In this document: one piece after another, positions 14,485 through 21,868 of the stretch
Layout: every line of letters starts with the position of its first letter
Position numbering within the stretch: position 1 is the first letter of the stretch
NCBI GenBank assembly: GCA_016195205.1
Contig: JACQAB010000161.1
Coordinates: forward strand, 1-24,845
Direction of reading: 5' to 3'
DNA from: Pseudomonadota bacterium
GTDB taxonomy: Bacteria; Pseudomonadota; Alphaproteobacteria; UBA9219; RGZA01
DNA: 24,845 bases
Translations under genes and position numbers: made by a program
The notes under the pieces: generated by a model
Told to the model about the DNA's origin: nothing
Database searches by the model: none
The model's input: the letters and a program-made list of their open reading frames with translations, nothing else

Positions 14485-14652
14485 ATGGCGCCAAGGAACT
14501 TCGCTGAGCTTGAAAAACGGGCTTTCCAGTTTGTCGCAGAACGCGGCTATGGCGACGAGCGAACGGAAGCGGCTTTAGACACCTGGCAGATGCATCGCGC
14601 TTTGGCGGGTCAGATGATCAGCGAAAGCTTTTCCGGAAGCGACGACTTTTAA
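14485..14652 (+). CDS. Small conserved-repeat protein B (tandem paralogue, 55 aa)
   Basis: A 55-residue open frame beginning MAPRNFAELEKRAFQ. It aligns with the preceding gene over its first 40 residues: FAELEKRA versus FAKLEKRA, and RTEAALDTWQMHRAL versus QTEAALDSWQMYRAL, with a 3-residue gap between. The shared core (T-E-A-A-L-D-x-W-Q-M-x-R-A-L) is the main evidence that both are coding. The C-terminus is short and acidic (SGSDDF). It starts 17 nt after the stop of copy A, with a purine-rich AAGAGAAAA stretch upstream, and its stop is 9 nt from the convergent dapB stop. Function unknown. Confidence 0.65.
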   Translation: MAPRNFAELEKRAFQFVAERGYGDERTEAALDTWQMHRALAGQMISESFSGSDDF

Positions 14653-14661
14653 TAGCCGACC

Positions 14662-15480
14662 TTAAAACCCCAGCACATCCTTCATCGTATAAGCCCCGGG
14701 CTGCTGGCTGACCAGCCATTTGGCGGCATACACCGCACCGGCGGCAAAAATGCGCCGGTCGGTCGCAACATGTCCCAGTTCCAGACGCTCACCATCACGC
14801 GCGAAAATCACCTTATGCTCACCGACCACATCCCCGCCGCGCAAACTGGCAAAACCAATGTCGCCCTTCTTACGCGGACCGGTGGCGCCCTTGCGGTCAT
14901 GCACCGCTTTGGCTTTCAGGCTGACGTTGCGGCCTTTAGCAGCAGCTTCACCCAGCGCCAGCGCCGTGCCAGATGGTGCGTCGATTTTATGCCGGTGATG
15001 CATTTCAATGATTTCGATGTCATAGGCCGGGTCCAGCCGCTGCGCCGCCCTTTCCACCAGAGCCAGAAGCAAATTGACGCCCAGACTCATATTCGGCGCC
15101 ACGACCAGCGGAATGTGATTGCCGGCATCGTTCAGCATCCCCAACTGTTCGGCCGAAAAGCCGGTGGTGCCGATCACAATCGGCTTGCCCATGGCGGCGG
15201 CCACATAGGCATGATGCACGGAAACTTCCGGCCGAGTGAAATCCACCGCCACATCGCAGGAGGAAAAAAGTTTTTCCGAAGAAACCGTGGTGATGGCTCC
15301 GGCCGGCAACACGGTGTTCGAAGGAAGCCCGGCGATATCGACTAGATTTTTGTCCATATACGAACTGCCCTCGCGCACGGTGCCGCCCGCCAGCGTGCAT
15401 TGCGGATCATCCAGCACCTCGCGCACCAGCATGCGCCCCATGCGCCCGCTGGCGCCCAAAACTCCGATGCTTACCGCCAT
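14662..15480 (-). CDS. dapB: 4-hydroxy-tetrahydrodipicolinate reductase
   Basis: A 272-residue NAD(P)H-dependent reductase of the diaminopimelate branch of lysine synthesis, also needed for peptidoglycan. The Rossmann motif GVLGASGRMGR (6-16) binds the cofactor. The active-site stretch HHRHKIDAPSGTA (161-173), with the catalytic His pair and Lys165, is intact. Length and N-terminus are normal. The ATG at 15480 has GAGG in the sequence just upstream, a good ribosome-binding site. It is the last gene of the minus-strand run hrcA-grpE-tas-dnaK-dnaJ-dapB, separated from dnaJ by a structured repeat (15531-15660), which could limit read-through. Confidence 0.96.
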   Translation of the reverse strand: MAVSIGVLGASGRMGRMLVREVLDDPQCTLAGGTVREGSSYMDKNLVDIAGLPSNTVLPAGAITTVSSEKLFSSCDVAVDFTRPEVSVHHAYVAAAMGKPIVIGTTGFSAEQLGMLNDAGNHIPLVVAPNMSLGVNLLLALVERAAQRLDPAYDIEIIEMHHRHKIDAPSGTALALGEAAAKGRNVSLKAKAVHDRKGATGPRKKGDIGFASLRGGDVVGEHKVIFARDGERLELGHVATDRRIFAAGAVYAAKWLVSQQPGAYTMKDVLGF

Positions 15481-15530
15481 ATTATCCTCGACTGATAGAG
15501 CATTAACTTACCAAACAGCACGCTCGGATT

Positions 15531-15660
15531 CCCCTCCCCTTGGGGGAGGGGCTAGAGGAGGGGTATGTAGAAACAAAGCTTACCCCTCACCAGCCAAAAC
15601 TAAGGATTTAGCTGAACCGCTAAATCCAAGTTTTGGCAACCTCTCCCTCAAGGGGAGAGG
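15531..15660 (-). repeat. Multi-stem structured repeat, copy 2 (inverted)
   Basis: Read on the minus strand, this has the same order of parts as 9549-9700. It starts with hairpin CCTCTCCC/GGGAGAGG (15660-15640). The bulged hairpin follows, with outer stem CCAAAACT/AGTTTTGG (15636-15629/15601-15594), inner stem GGATTTAGC/GCTAAATCC (15627-15619/15612-15604) and loop GGTTCA. Then comes GGTGAGGGGTA and its partner, and a terminal CCCCTCCC/GGGAGGGG hairpin (15551-15531). In both copies the element starts shortly after a CDS stop in the same orientation: here dnaJ. Compared with copy 1 the stems differ at five base pairs, each time by both partners. Confidence 0.88.
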
Positions 15661-15688
15661 AAAAATAAAAAGGCGCGTATCAAACCGG

Positions 15689-16837
15689 TTACTGTTTAAC
15701 ACCCAGGAACGTTTTCATCCGTTCCAGAAACCCCTGGGCCTGCGGGTTGTTCTTTTTGATTTCGCCCGCCTGCTCAAACTCTTTCAGCAGCTCGCGCTGC
15801 TTCTTGCTTAGATTAATCGGCGTTTCGACGCTAATTTCAACAAATAAATCACCGCGCTGCGGTTCGCCGCGCACGCGGGCCTGTTGCAGCATGTTCATGC
15901 CCAGGGATTTCAGCCGGAACTGGGCCCCGCTTTGCGTGCCTTCGGGAAGACTCAGCTCGGCCGGCTCGCCGGAAAGCGTGGGCACTTCCAGCTTTCCACC
16001 CAGGGCCGCCTGCGAAAGGCTTACCGGAATGCGCACCAGCAAATTCGCCCCTTCACGGTGAAAGAAGGCGTGGGGCTTGATGGCCATGAACACATAGAGA
16101 TCGCCGTTGGGTCCGCCGCGTAATCCGGCTTCGCCCTTTCCGGCGACGCGGATGCGCGTGCCCTGATCGACACCGCAGGGAATGGTGACCTGAAGCTGCT
16201 GTTCCTTGTGCTGGCGACCCTGGCCATGACAGGTGGTGCAGGGATGCTCGATCACCTTGCCGCCGCCGTGGCAGACGGGGCAGCTGCGTTCGATAAGAAA
16301 AAATCCTTGCTGCAGCCGGACTTTTCCCGCGCCCGCGCATTGGCGGCAAATGGTGGGATGCGTTCCTTGCTTGGCGCCCGAGCCCTTGCAGGTTTCGCAA
16401 GGCACCAGGCTGGCGACGCGAATGTCTTTTTCAACACCGCTGAAGGACTCTTCCAGAGTGATTTCCATGTCGTGGCGCAGATCGCGCCCGCGCTGCGGCG
16501 CATTGGTGGAACGCGGCCGCGCCCCGCCCATGAATTCGCCAAACACCTCTTCCAGAATATCGGACAACCCGCCGCTAAAGCCGAAATCAAACCCGCCCAT
16601 GCCGCCTTGTTCAAAGGCGCCGTGGCCGAAGCGGTCATAGGCGGCGCGCTTCTGCTCGTCGCTTAAAATGGAATAGGCCTCGCTGATTTCCTTGAATTTA
16701 TGCTCGGCCTTCGCATCGCCAGGATTGCGGTCGGGGTGACACTCCATGGCCAGCTTACGATAGGCACGCTTCAGCGTTTCCCCGTTGGCATCGCGGGAAA
16801 CGCCCAGAAGTTCGTAATAATCGGCTTTGGCGGGCAT
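15689..16837 (-). CDS. dnaJ: Chaperone protein DnaJ
   Basis: A 382-residue type I Hsp40 co-chaperone that delivers substrates to DnaK and stimulates its ATPase. The J domain has HPD at 34-36, followed by a Gly/Phe-rich linker (about 72-95). Four CxxCxGxG-type zinc repeats are complete: Cys147/150, 164/167, 186/189 and 200/203. The C-terminal substrate-binding and dimerisation domains follow, so the protein is full length. The ATG at 16837 is clear, but the sequence just upstream is pyrimidine-rich (CTCCCCTC) with no Shine-Dalgarno, and the 28-nt-arm palindrome at 16844-16919 occupies the whole dnaK-dnaJ gap. Reduced DnaJ translation relative to DnaK is a possible consequence (inference). Confidence 0.97.
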   Translation of the reverse strand: MPAKADYYELLGVSRDANGETLKRAYRKLAMECHPDRNPGDAKAEHKFKEISEAYSILSDEQKRAAYDRFGHGAFEQGGMGGFDFGFSGGLSDILEEVFGEFMGGARPRSTNAPQRGRDLRHDMEITLEESFSGVEKDIRVASLVPCETCKGSGAKQGTHPTICRQCAGAGKVRLQQGFFLIERSCPVCHGGGKVIEHPCTTCHGQGRQHKEQQLQVTIPCGVDQGTRIRVAGKGEAGLRGGPNGDLYVFMAIKPHAFFHREGANLLVRIPVSLSQAALGGKLEVPTLSGEPAELSLPEGTQSGAQFRLKSLGMNMLQQARVRGEPQRGDLFVEISVETPINLSKKQRELLKEFEQAGEIKKNNPQAQGFLERMKTFLGVKQ

Positions 16838-16843
16838 GAGGGG

Positions 16844-16919
16844 AGTAATGAGTATTTAATAATGAGTAGTGAGGAAATGAGCTTAATTTTTCATTACTCA
16901 CTACTCAATACTCACTACT
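16844..16919. repeat. Hairpin with arms of four degenerate 7-bp units between dnaK and dnaJ
   Basis: The left arm (16844-16871) is AGTAATG, AGTATTT, AATAATG, AGTAGTG. The right arm (16892-16919) is CATTACT, CACTACT, CAATACT, CACTACT. The units are the same kind as in 11395-11466 but in a different order, CAnTACT with n = C, A or T. It fills most of the 89-bp dnaK-dnaJ gap, ending 7 nt from the dnaK stop and starting 6 nt from the dnaJ ATG. Confidence 0.88.
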
Positions 16920-16926
16920 TTGTTAT

Positions 16927-18855
16927 CTATCCAGTGGACTTGTTCTTCTTGCCGTCGTCCTTCACTTCTGTGAATTCGGCGTCAACCACGCCTTCCTGGC
17001 CCGGCTGCTGGCCGCCTTCCGGAGGCGGCGTGGCGCCCGCACCCGCGGCCTGGTCGGTTTTATACAGGGCTTCGCCCATCTTCATGGCCACGGCGTTCAG
17101 GGCGTCGATCTTGGCGCGGATGCTGGCCGCATCTTCGCCCTTTACCGCCTCGCGCAGATCAGCCACGGCTTTTTCCACGGCCTGTTTCTGGTCGGCGGGG
17201 ATTTTATCGCCCGATTCCTTCAGCGCTTTTTCCGTGGAATGCGCCAGATGATCGGCCATGTTGCGGGCGTCGACCAGTTCGCGGCGTTTTTTGTCGTCGC
17301 CAGCATGGACTTCGGCTTCCTTCACCATTTTCTGGATGTCGGCCTCACTGAGGCCGCCCGAGGCCTGAATGCGGATCTGCTGTTCCTTGGCGGTGGCTTT
17401 ATCTTTCGCGGTAACGCTGACGATGCCGTTGGCGTCGATATCGAACGTCACTTCAATCTGCGGCACGCCGCGTGGCGCGGGCGGAATACCCACCAGGTCG
17501 AATTGGCCTAAAAGCTTGTTGTCGGCGGCCATTTCACGCTCGCCCTGGAAGACACGGATGGTCACCGCGTTCTGGTTATCCTCGGCGGTCGAGAAAATCT
17601 GGCTTTTGCGCGTGGGAATGGTGGTGTTGCGGTCGATCAGGCGCGTGAATACCCCGCCCAGCGTTTCAATGCCCAGCGACAGCGGCGTGACATCCAGCAG
17701 CAGCACGTCTTTCACTTCGCCCTTCAGCACGCCGGCCTGAATGGCCGCGCCCACCGCCACCACTTCGTCGGGGTTAACGCCGCGATGCGGATCGCGCTGG
17801 AAGAACTGCTTTACCGTTTCGATGATCTTGGGCATGCGCGTCATGCCGCCCACCAAAATGACTTCCTGAATATCCGAGGGCTTCAGCCCCGCGTCTTTCA
17901 GCGCCGCCGTGCAGGGGCCGATGGTTTTCTTCACCAGATCATCCACCAGCGCTTCCAGCTTGGCGCGCGTGAGCTTGATGTTCAGATGCTTCGGTCCGTT
18001 CTGATCGGCGGTGATGAAGGGCAGGTTCACATCCGTCTGCATCGAAGATGAAAGTTCAATCTTCGCTTTTTCGGCGGCTTCCTTCAGGCGCTGCAGGGCG
18101 AGCTTGTCCTTGCGCAGGTCAATGCCCTGCTCGCGCTGGAATTCCTCGGCCAGATAATCGATGATGCGGGCGTCAAAGTCTTCGCCGCCCAGGAAGGTGT
18201 CGCCGTTGGTGGATTTCACCTCGAAGACGCCGTCGCCGATTTCCAGCACGGAAATATCGAACGTACCGCCGCCAAGATCGTAAACGGCGACGGTGCCGGT
18301 GCCTTTTTTCTCCATGCCGTAGGCCAGGGCCGCAGCGGTGGGTTCGTTGATGATACGCAGAACTTCAAGCCCGGCGATGCGCCCGGCATCCTTGGTGGCC
18401 TGGCGCTGGGCATCATTGAAGTAAGCGGGCACGGTGATGACCGCCTGGGTGACTTTTTCACCCAGATAGGCTTCCGCCGTTTCCTTCATCTTGACCAGAA
18501 TGAACGCCGAGATTTCCGAGGGCGAGTATTTCTTGCCCTGGCTTTCCACCCAGGCATCGCCGTTGTCGGCGCGCATGATTTTGTAGGGAACCAGGCCGAT
18601 GTCCTTCTTCACCATCGGGTCGTCGAAGGTGCGGCCGATCAAGCGCTTGATGGCGTAAAAGGTGTTTTCAGGATTGGTCACGGCCTGGCGTTTGGCCGGC
18701 TGGCCGACAAGGCGTTCGCCGCTGGAAGCGAAAGCCACGATCGACGGGGTCGTGCGTGCACCTTCAGAATTTTCGATCACCTTGGCGCTTGAGCCCTCCA
18801 TGACGGCCACGCAGGAATTGGTGGTGCCAAGGTCGATACCGATCACTTTCGCCAT
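16927..18855 (-). CDS. dnaK: Chaperone protein DnaK (Hsp70)
   Basis: A 642-residue Hsp70. The start MAKVIGIDLGTTNSCVAVME gives the canonical phosphate-1 loop, and the ATPase domain motifs (AVYDLGGGTFDIS and the GGMTRMP segment) are present. A substrate-binding beta domain and helical lid follow, ending in the usual Gly/Pro-rich stretch and acidic EFTEVKDD tail. ATG 18855 is preceded by AAGGAG 9 nt upstream; a longer frame to 18909 is upstream read-through and is rejected. DnaK works with DnaJ and GrpE, both encoded on the same strand here. A candidate heat-shock-type promoter lies about 170-200 nt upstream (19024-19052). No CIRCE-like HrcA operator (TTAGCACTC-N9-GAGTGCTAA) was seen. Confidence 0.98.
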   Translation of the reverse strand: MAKVIGIDLGTTNSCVAVMEGSSAKVIENSEGARTTPSIVAFASSGERLVGQPAKRQAVTNPENTFYAIKRLIGRTFDDPMVKKDIGLVPYKIMRADNGDAWVESQGKKYSPSEISAFILVKMKETAEAYLGEKVTQAVITVPAYFNDAQRQATKDAGRIAGLEVLRIINEPTAAALAYGMEKKGTGTVAVYDLGGGTFDISVLEIGDGVFEVKSTNGDTFLGGEDFDARIIDYLAEEFQREQGIDLRKDKLALQRLKEAAEKAKIELSSSMQTDVNLPFITADQNGPKHLNIKLTRAKLEALVDDLVKKTIGPCTAALKDAGLKPSDIQEVILVGGMTRMPKIIETVKQFFQRDPHRGVNPDEVVAVGAAIQAGVLKGEVKDVLLLDVTPLSLGIETLGGVFTRLIDRNTTIPTRKSQIFSTAEDNQNAVTIRVFQGEREMAADNKLLGQFDLVGIPPAPRGVPQIEVTFDIDANGIVSVTAKDKATAKEQQIRIQASGGLSEADIQKMVKEAEVHAGDDKKRRELVDARNMADHLAHSTEKALKESGDKIPADQKQAVEKAVADLREAVKGEDAASIRAKIDALNAVAMKMGEALYKTDQAAGAGATPPPEGGQQPGQEGVVDAEFTEVKDDGKKNKSTG

Positions 18856-19023
18856 ATTGCATTCTCCTTGTGAAGCAAGCCGCACCCGCGGCCCGCCTTG
18901 AGGCAGCACCGCTTCAGGCTTCTTAGTCTAAGATTTAGAGCGGATGGCCTTTTTGGCCAGTGCTCGACAGGGTGCCGACTTTACGCCAAAGGGAGTTTCC
19001 CCCGCAAGCCTGAACGCCCGGTT

Positions 19024-19052
19024 AAAGAGGGTATAATTCTTTGAGAAACAAG
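19024..19052 (-). promoter_or_regulatory. Candidate sigma32-like promoter for dnaK
   Basis: On the minus strand CTTGTTT (19052-19046), preceded by TTCC, is followed after 14 nt by CCCTCTTT (19031-19024). This resembles the heat-shock sigma factor consensus (CTTGAAA, 13-17 nt, CCCCATnT) at the -35 CTTG and the -10 CCC and T positions, with mismatches elsewhere. It would give a leader of about 165 nt before dnaK. A CTTGCGG closer to the gene (around 19000) is a weaker alternative because its spacing fits poorly. Confidence 0.35.
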
Positions 19053-19121
19053 GGAATCTGAGGGCTCAAAGTCATCTCTGTTACAACCCCGTGCCTTGAT
19101 CCTTGAGGTCATAACAAGCTT

Positions 19122-20171
19122 CTACGGGCAAGGATTAGAAATCTCTCTGTGCACCGCATCAATGGCATTCATCACATCCGGCTGCAGATTGATTTTAATG
19201 CTGCCAATATTCGACTTCAGCTGTTCTAGCGTGGTAGCGCCGATGATGTTGCTGGTCACAAAATCGCGGCTGTTAACAAAAGCGATGGCCATCTGGGCAG
19301 GATCCAGCCCGGCGTCATTAGCGATTTTCACATAACGCTTCGTGGCGGCTTCGGCCTGGGGACCGGTATAGCGCTGGAAGCGCGCGTAAAGCGTAAGACG
19401 CCCTTTGGGCGGCCGCGCGCCGTTCAGATATTTTCCCGAAAGCACGCCAAACGCCAGCGGCGAATAAGCCAGCAAGCCGCATTGCTCACGAATGGATATT
19501 TCCGCCAATCCAACTTCATAGCTGCGGTTCAAAAGGTTATAAGGGTTCTGCACCGAGGCCATGCGCGGCAGGGTTTTCATATTCGCAAGTTCCAGAAAGC
19601 GCATCACCCCCCAGGGCGTTTCGTTCGACACGCCAATGAAGCGAACTTTCCCGGCCTTCATCAGTTCCTGCAAGGCTTCCAGCGTTTCTTCCAATGGCAC
19701 GGGAATTTCATCGGTGTTATGCTTATACCCAAGCTGGCCGAAACAATTCACGCTGCGGTCGGGCGCGTGTAATTGGTAAAGGTCGATAACATCGGTTTGC
19801 AGGCGCTTCAGGCTGTCTTCCACCGCCGCCATAATATTCTTTTTATTCAGATGCCCCGTGCCGTCGCGCAGATGAGCCACCACGCTGGCGCCGTTCATTA
19901 CGCCTGCCACCTTGGTGGCCAGAATAATCTTATCGCGCTTACCGCTTTTTTTGAACCAACTGCCGATATAGGCCTCGGTGCGGCCCTGCGTTTCGGCTTT
20001 GGGCGGCACCGGATACATTTCCGCCGCGTCAAAAAAATTCACGCCGTTCTCGACGGCATAATCCATCTGCGCATGGGCTTCGGCTTCGGTGTTCTGCTCG
20101 CCCCAGGTCATGGTGCCAAGACAAAGGGCGCTGACTTTCAGGCCGGTACGGCCCAGTTCGCGGAGTTGCAT
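19122..20171 (-). CDS. tas: Tas-like NADP(H)-dependent aldo-keto reductase
   Basis: A 349-residue TIM-barrel oxidoreductase of the aldo-keto reductase superfamily. It closely resembles Escherichia coli Tas: LGTMTWGEQN near the start, a DAAEMYPVPPKAETQG segment with catalytic Asp and Tyr (about 48-63), a catalytic Lys in the KVAG strand, RFIGVSNETPWGVMRF, and SVQNPYNLLNRSYEVGLAE. The physiological substrate of Tas is not firmly known. The ATG at 20171 is 2 nt from the grpE stop, so translation is probably coupled to hrcA-grpE. A position between grpE and dnaK is unusual: it suggests either a stress role or a simple operon rearrangement. The stop TAG (19122) is followed by an inverted repeat (ATCCTTG/CAAGGAT) too weak to call a terminator. 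Confidence 0.92.
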   Translation of the reverse strand: MQLRELGRTGLKVSALCLGTMTWGEQNTEAEAHAQMDYAVENGVNFFDAAEMYPVPPKAETQGRTEAYIGSWFKKSGKRDKIILATKVAGVMNGASVVAHLRDGTGHLNKKNIMAAVEDSLKRLQTDVIDLYQLHAPDRSVNCFGQLGYKHNTDEIPVPLEETLEALQELMKAGKVRFIGVSNETPWGVMRFLELANMKTLPRMASVQNPYNLLNRSYEVGLAEISIREQCGLLAYSPLAFGVLSGKYLNGARPPKGRLTLYARFQRYTGPQAEAATKRYVKIANDAGLDPAQMAIAFVNSRDFVTSNIIGATTLEQLKSNIGSIKINLQPDVMNAIDAVHREISNPCP

Positions 20172-20173
20172 GG

Positions 20174-20716
20174 TTAGATTTTCTTGTCTACGGAACCGGA
20201 CGTGCCGCCCTTGGCAATCGCCACCATCGCCTCGCGCAATAAACGATCGTGGATCATATAGCCGGGCTGCATCACCTGCACCACCGTGCCAGGCTCTTTA
20301 TCGGGCGCATCCACCTCGATCATCACGCGATGCAGGTTGGGATCGAATTTCTGGCCCAAAGGCTCAATTTTCTTGATGCCCGCCCGTTCCAATGCGCTTT
20401 GTAACTGACGGTCTGTCGCTTCCACGCCGGTGAACAGGGCCTTCACGCCCGGATTGTCCAGCATTTCGGGTTTCACGGCGGCGATGGCGCGGTGCAGATT
20501 GTCGGCCACCTCCAGCATCTCGCGCGCGAAACCGCTGACGGCATATTTCGCCGTATCTTCGCGTTCCTTGGCGCCGCGCTTGCGGGTGTTCTCGGCCTCG
20601 GCCAGATGGCGCAGGGCTTCGTTCTTTACCTCGGCCAGCTGCGCCTCAAGCTCGCGGATGCGCGCGGCCTCCGCAGAGTTTTCTTCGGGAAGATTTTCAG
20701 CCGTACTCTCGCTCAT
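20174..20716 (-). CDS. grpE: Nucleotide exchange factor GrpE
   Basis: A 180-residue co-chaperone that triggers ADP release from DnaK. The long N-terminal coiled coil (residues about 12-75, RELEAQLAEVKNEALRHLAE) is followed by the EMLEVADNLHRAI helix bundle and the C-terminal beta domain (GQKFDPNLHRVMIEV, PGYMIHDRLLREAMVAIAKG). ATG 20716 overlaps the hrcA stop by one nucleotide (TGATG), giving close translational coupling; the TTG one codon earlier is not needed. The gene is followed 2 nt later by the tas start. Length is normal for alphaproteobacterial GrpE. Confidence 0.97.
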   Translation of the reverse strand: MSESTAENLPEENSAEAARIRELEAQLAEVKNEALRHLAEAENTRKRGAKEREDTAKYAVSGFAREMLEVADNLHRAIAAVKPEMLDNPGVKALFTGVEATDRQLQSALERAGIKKIEPLGQKFDPNLHRVMIEVDAPDKEPGTVVQVMQPGYMIHDRLLREAMVAIAKGGTSGSVDKKI

Positions 20717-21753
20717 CAATTCACCATCTTGCTGATCAGGCGGGCGGTGTAGTCGACCATGGGGATGATCCGCGCGTAATTCATGCGCACGGGCCCCACC
20801 ACGCCGATCGCGCCCACCACTTTTTCCTGACCATTCACATAGGGCGAAACAATCATGCTGCAGCCCGAGCCTGCAAACAAGCGGTTTTCCGCGCCAATAA
20901 ATATCTGCACCCCTTCGGCGGAAGTGGTGGCGTCCAGCAGGCGCAGCATGGTTTCGCGAGTCTCCAGCGCCTCGAACAAGTGGCGCACCCGATCAAGGTC
21001 GGCCACGGCCTGCACATTGTTCAACAGCTGTGATTGCCCGCGCACGATCAGGTATCCCCCGGCCTGGTCGCCGCTCCAGATCGCCAGGCCCGTTTCCACC
21101 AGGCGCGTGGTGATTCCATCCAGCTCGTGCTTCTTGCGCTTGATTTCTTCCTGCACCGCCTGCCGGGCAGTGGAAAGATTTTTTCCGGAAAGATGCGCAT
21201 TCAAAAAATTACTGGCCAAAGTAAGTGCCGAGGCCGGCACGCCCGCGGGCAGTTCAACTACACGGTTTTCCACCAACCCGCCCTCGCTGACCAGCACCAC
21301 CAAAGCACGGTCGGGCGCCAGGCTGACAAACTCGATTTGCTTCAGCGCGCGTTCTTCCGCCTTGGGCACCACCACCAGCCCCGCGCAGGCGGAAAGCCCG
21401 GAAAGCGTGGCGGTAAGTTCTTCCAACATCTGCGGCAGGTTTTTGCCCGAGGCGCGGGTGCGGGTTTCCAGCTCGCGCCGTTCGTTATCACTCAGCGCGC
21501 CGACTTCCAGAATGCCATCCACGAATAGGCGCAGGCCTGCCTCCGTCGGAATGCGGCCGGCCGAAACATGCGGCGCGGTAAGCAAATTCAACTCTTCCAG
21601 ATCGGCCATCACACTGCGGATGGTGGCGGGTGAAAGATTCTGGCTAAGGCGCTGGCTGAGGGTGCGCGAGCCCACCGGCTCTCCCGTTTCCAAGAAAGTA
21701 TCGACAATCAGGCGAAAAATTTCGCGCGAGCGTTCGTTGAGGTCTTTGACCAT
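20716..21753 (-). CDS. hrcA: Heat-inducible transcription repressor HrcA
   Basis: A 345-residue repressor of class I heat-shock genes that binds CIRCE operators in groE/dnaK promoters of many bacteria and depends on GroEL for activity. The N-terminal winged helix shows LNERSREIFRLIVDTFLETGE and LSPATIRSVMADLEELNLL, and the HVSAGRIPTEAGLRLFVD stretch is diagnostic. A GAF-like domain and a dimerisation region follow, ending in VGPVRMNYARIIPMVDYTA. ATG 21753 is the natural start. The upstream 115 bp is shared with divergent trpB and contains a small GTCAC...TGAC palindrome (21771-21796) plus a TATACT/AGTATA word next to hrcA. I see no CIRCE copy within this window, so HrcA probably acts at other loci. 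Confidence 0.97.
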   Translation of the reverse strand: MVKDLNERSREIFRLIVDTFLETGEPVGSRTLSQRLSQNLSPATIRSVMADLEELNLLTAPHVSAGRIPTEAGLRLFVDGILEVGALSDNERRELETRTRASGKNLPQMLEELTATLSGLSACAGLVVVPKAEERALKQIEFVSLAPDRALVVLVSEGGLVENRVVELPAGVPASALTLASNFLNAHLSGKNLSTARQAVQEEIKRKKHELDGITTRLVETGLAIWSGDQAGGYLIVRGQSQLLNNVQAVADLDRVRHLFEALETRETMLRLLDATTSAEGVQIFIGAENRLFAGSGCSMIVSPYVNGQEKVVGAIGVVGPVRMNYARIIPMVDYTARLISKMVN

Positions 21754-21770
21754 GGCGTTTCACTTATACT

Positions 21771-21796
21771 GTCACCCCCGCGCAGGCGGGCATGAC
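21771..21796. repeat. Single-arm GTCA...TGAC palindrome
   Basis: GTCACCCCCGC (21771-21781), GCA centre, then GGCGGGCATGAC (to 21796), an imperfect palindrome resembling one arm of the double element at 6137-6222 (CCCGC/GGCGGG core and GTCA/TGAC ends). It lies in the hrcA-trpB divergent region, next to a TATACT word (21765-21770) that could act as a -10 box toward trpB. Confidence 0.65.
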
Positions 21797-21868
21797 GAAG
21801 TTGATTTAGATAAGAAAGCTTCGCTTCTCTTGCAAGATCTGGCAAAAACCGCCACACTCGCAGGCACT

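Noticed and set aside
18856..19121. CIRCE operator for HrcA upstream of dnaK
   Set aside because: No TTAGCACTC-N9-GAGTGCTAA-like inverted repeat was found here or upstream of hrcA.
19099..19135. ATCCTTG/CAAGGAT inverted repeat as tas terminator
   Set aside because: The stem is only 7 bp, spans the stop codon with a 23-nt loop and lacks a T-run.
20855..21868. Upstream extension of the trpB reading frame (338 additional codons)
   Set aside because: It runs antisense through hrcA, has no recognisable domain and no ribosome-binding site, and TrpB homologues start near 21869.
21754..21868. A trp leader peptide attenuator
   Set aside because: The only short frame (MTKLI) contains no Trp codons, and no antiterminator/terminator pair is evident.
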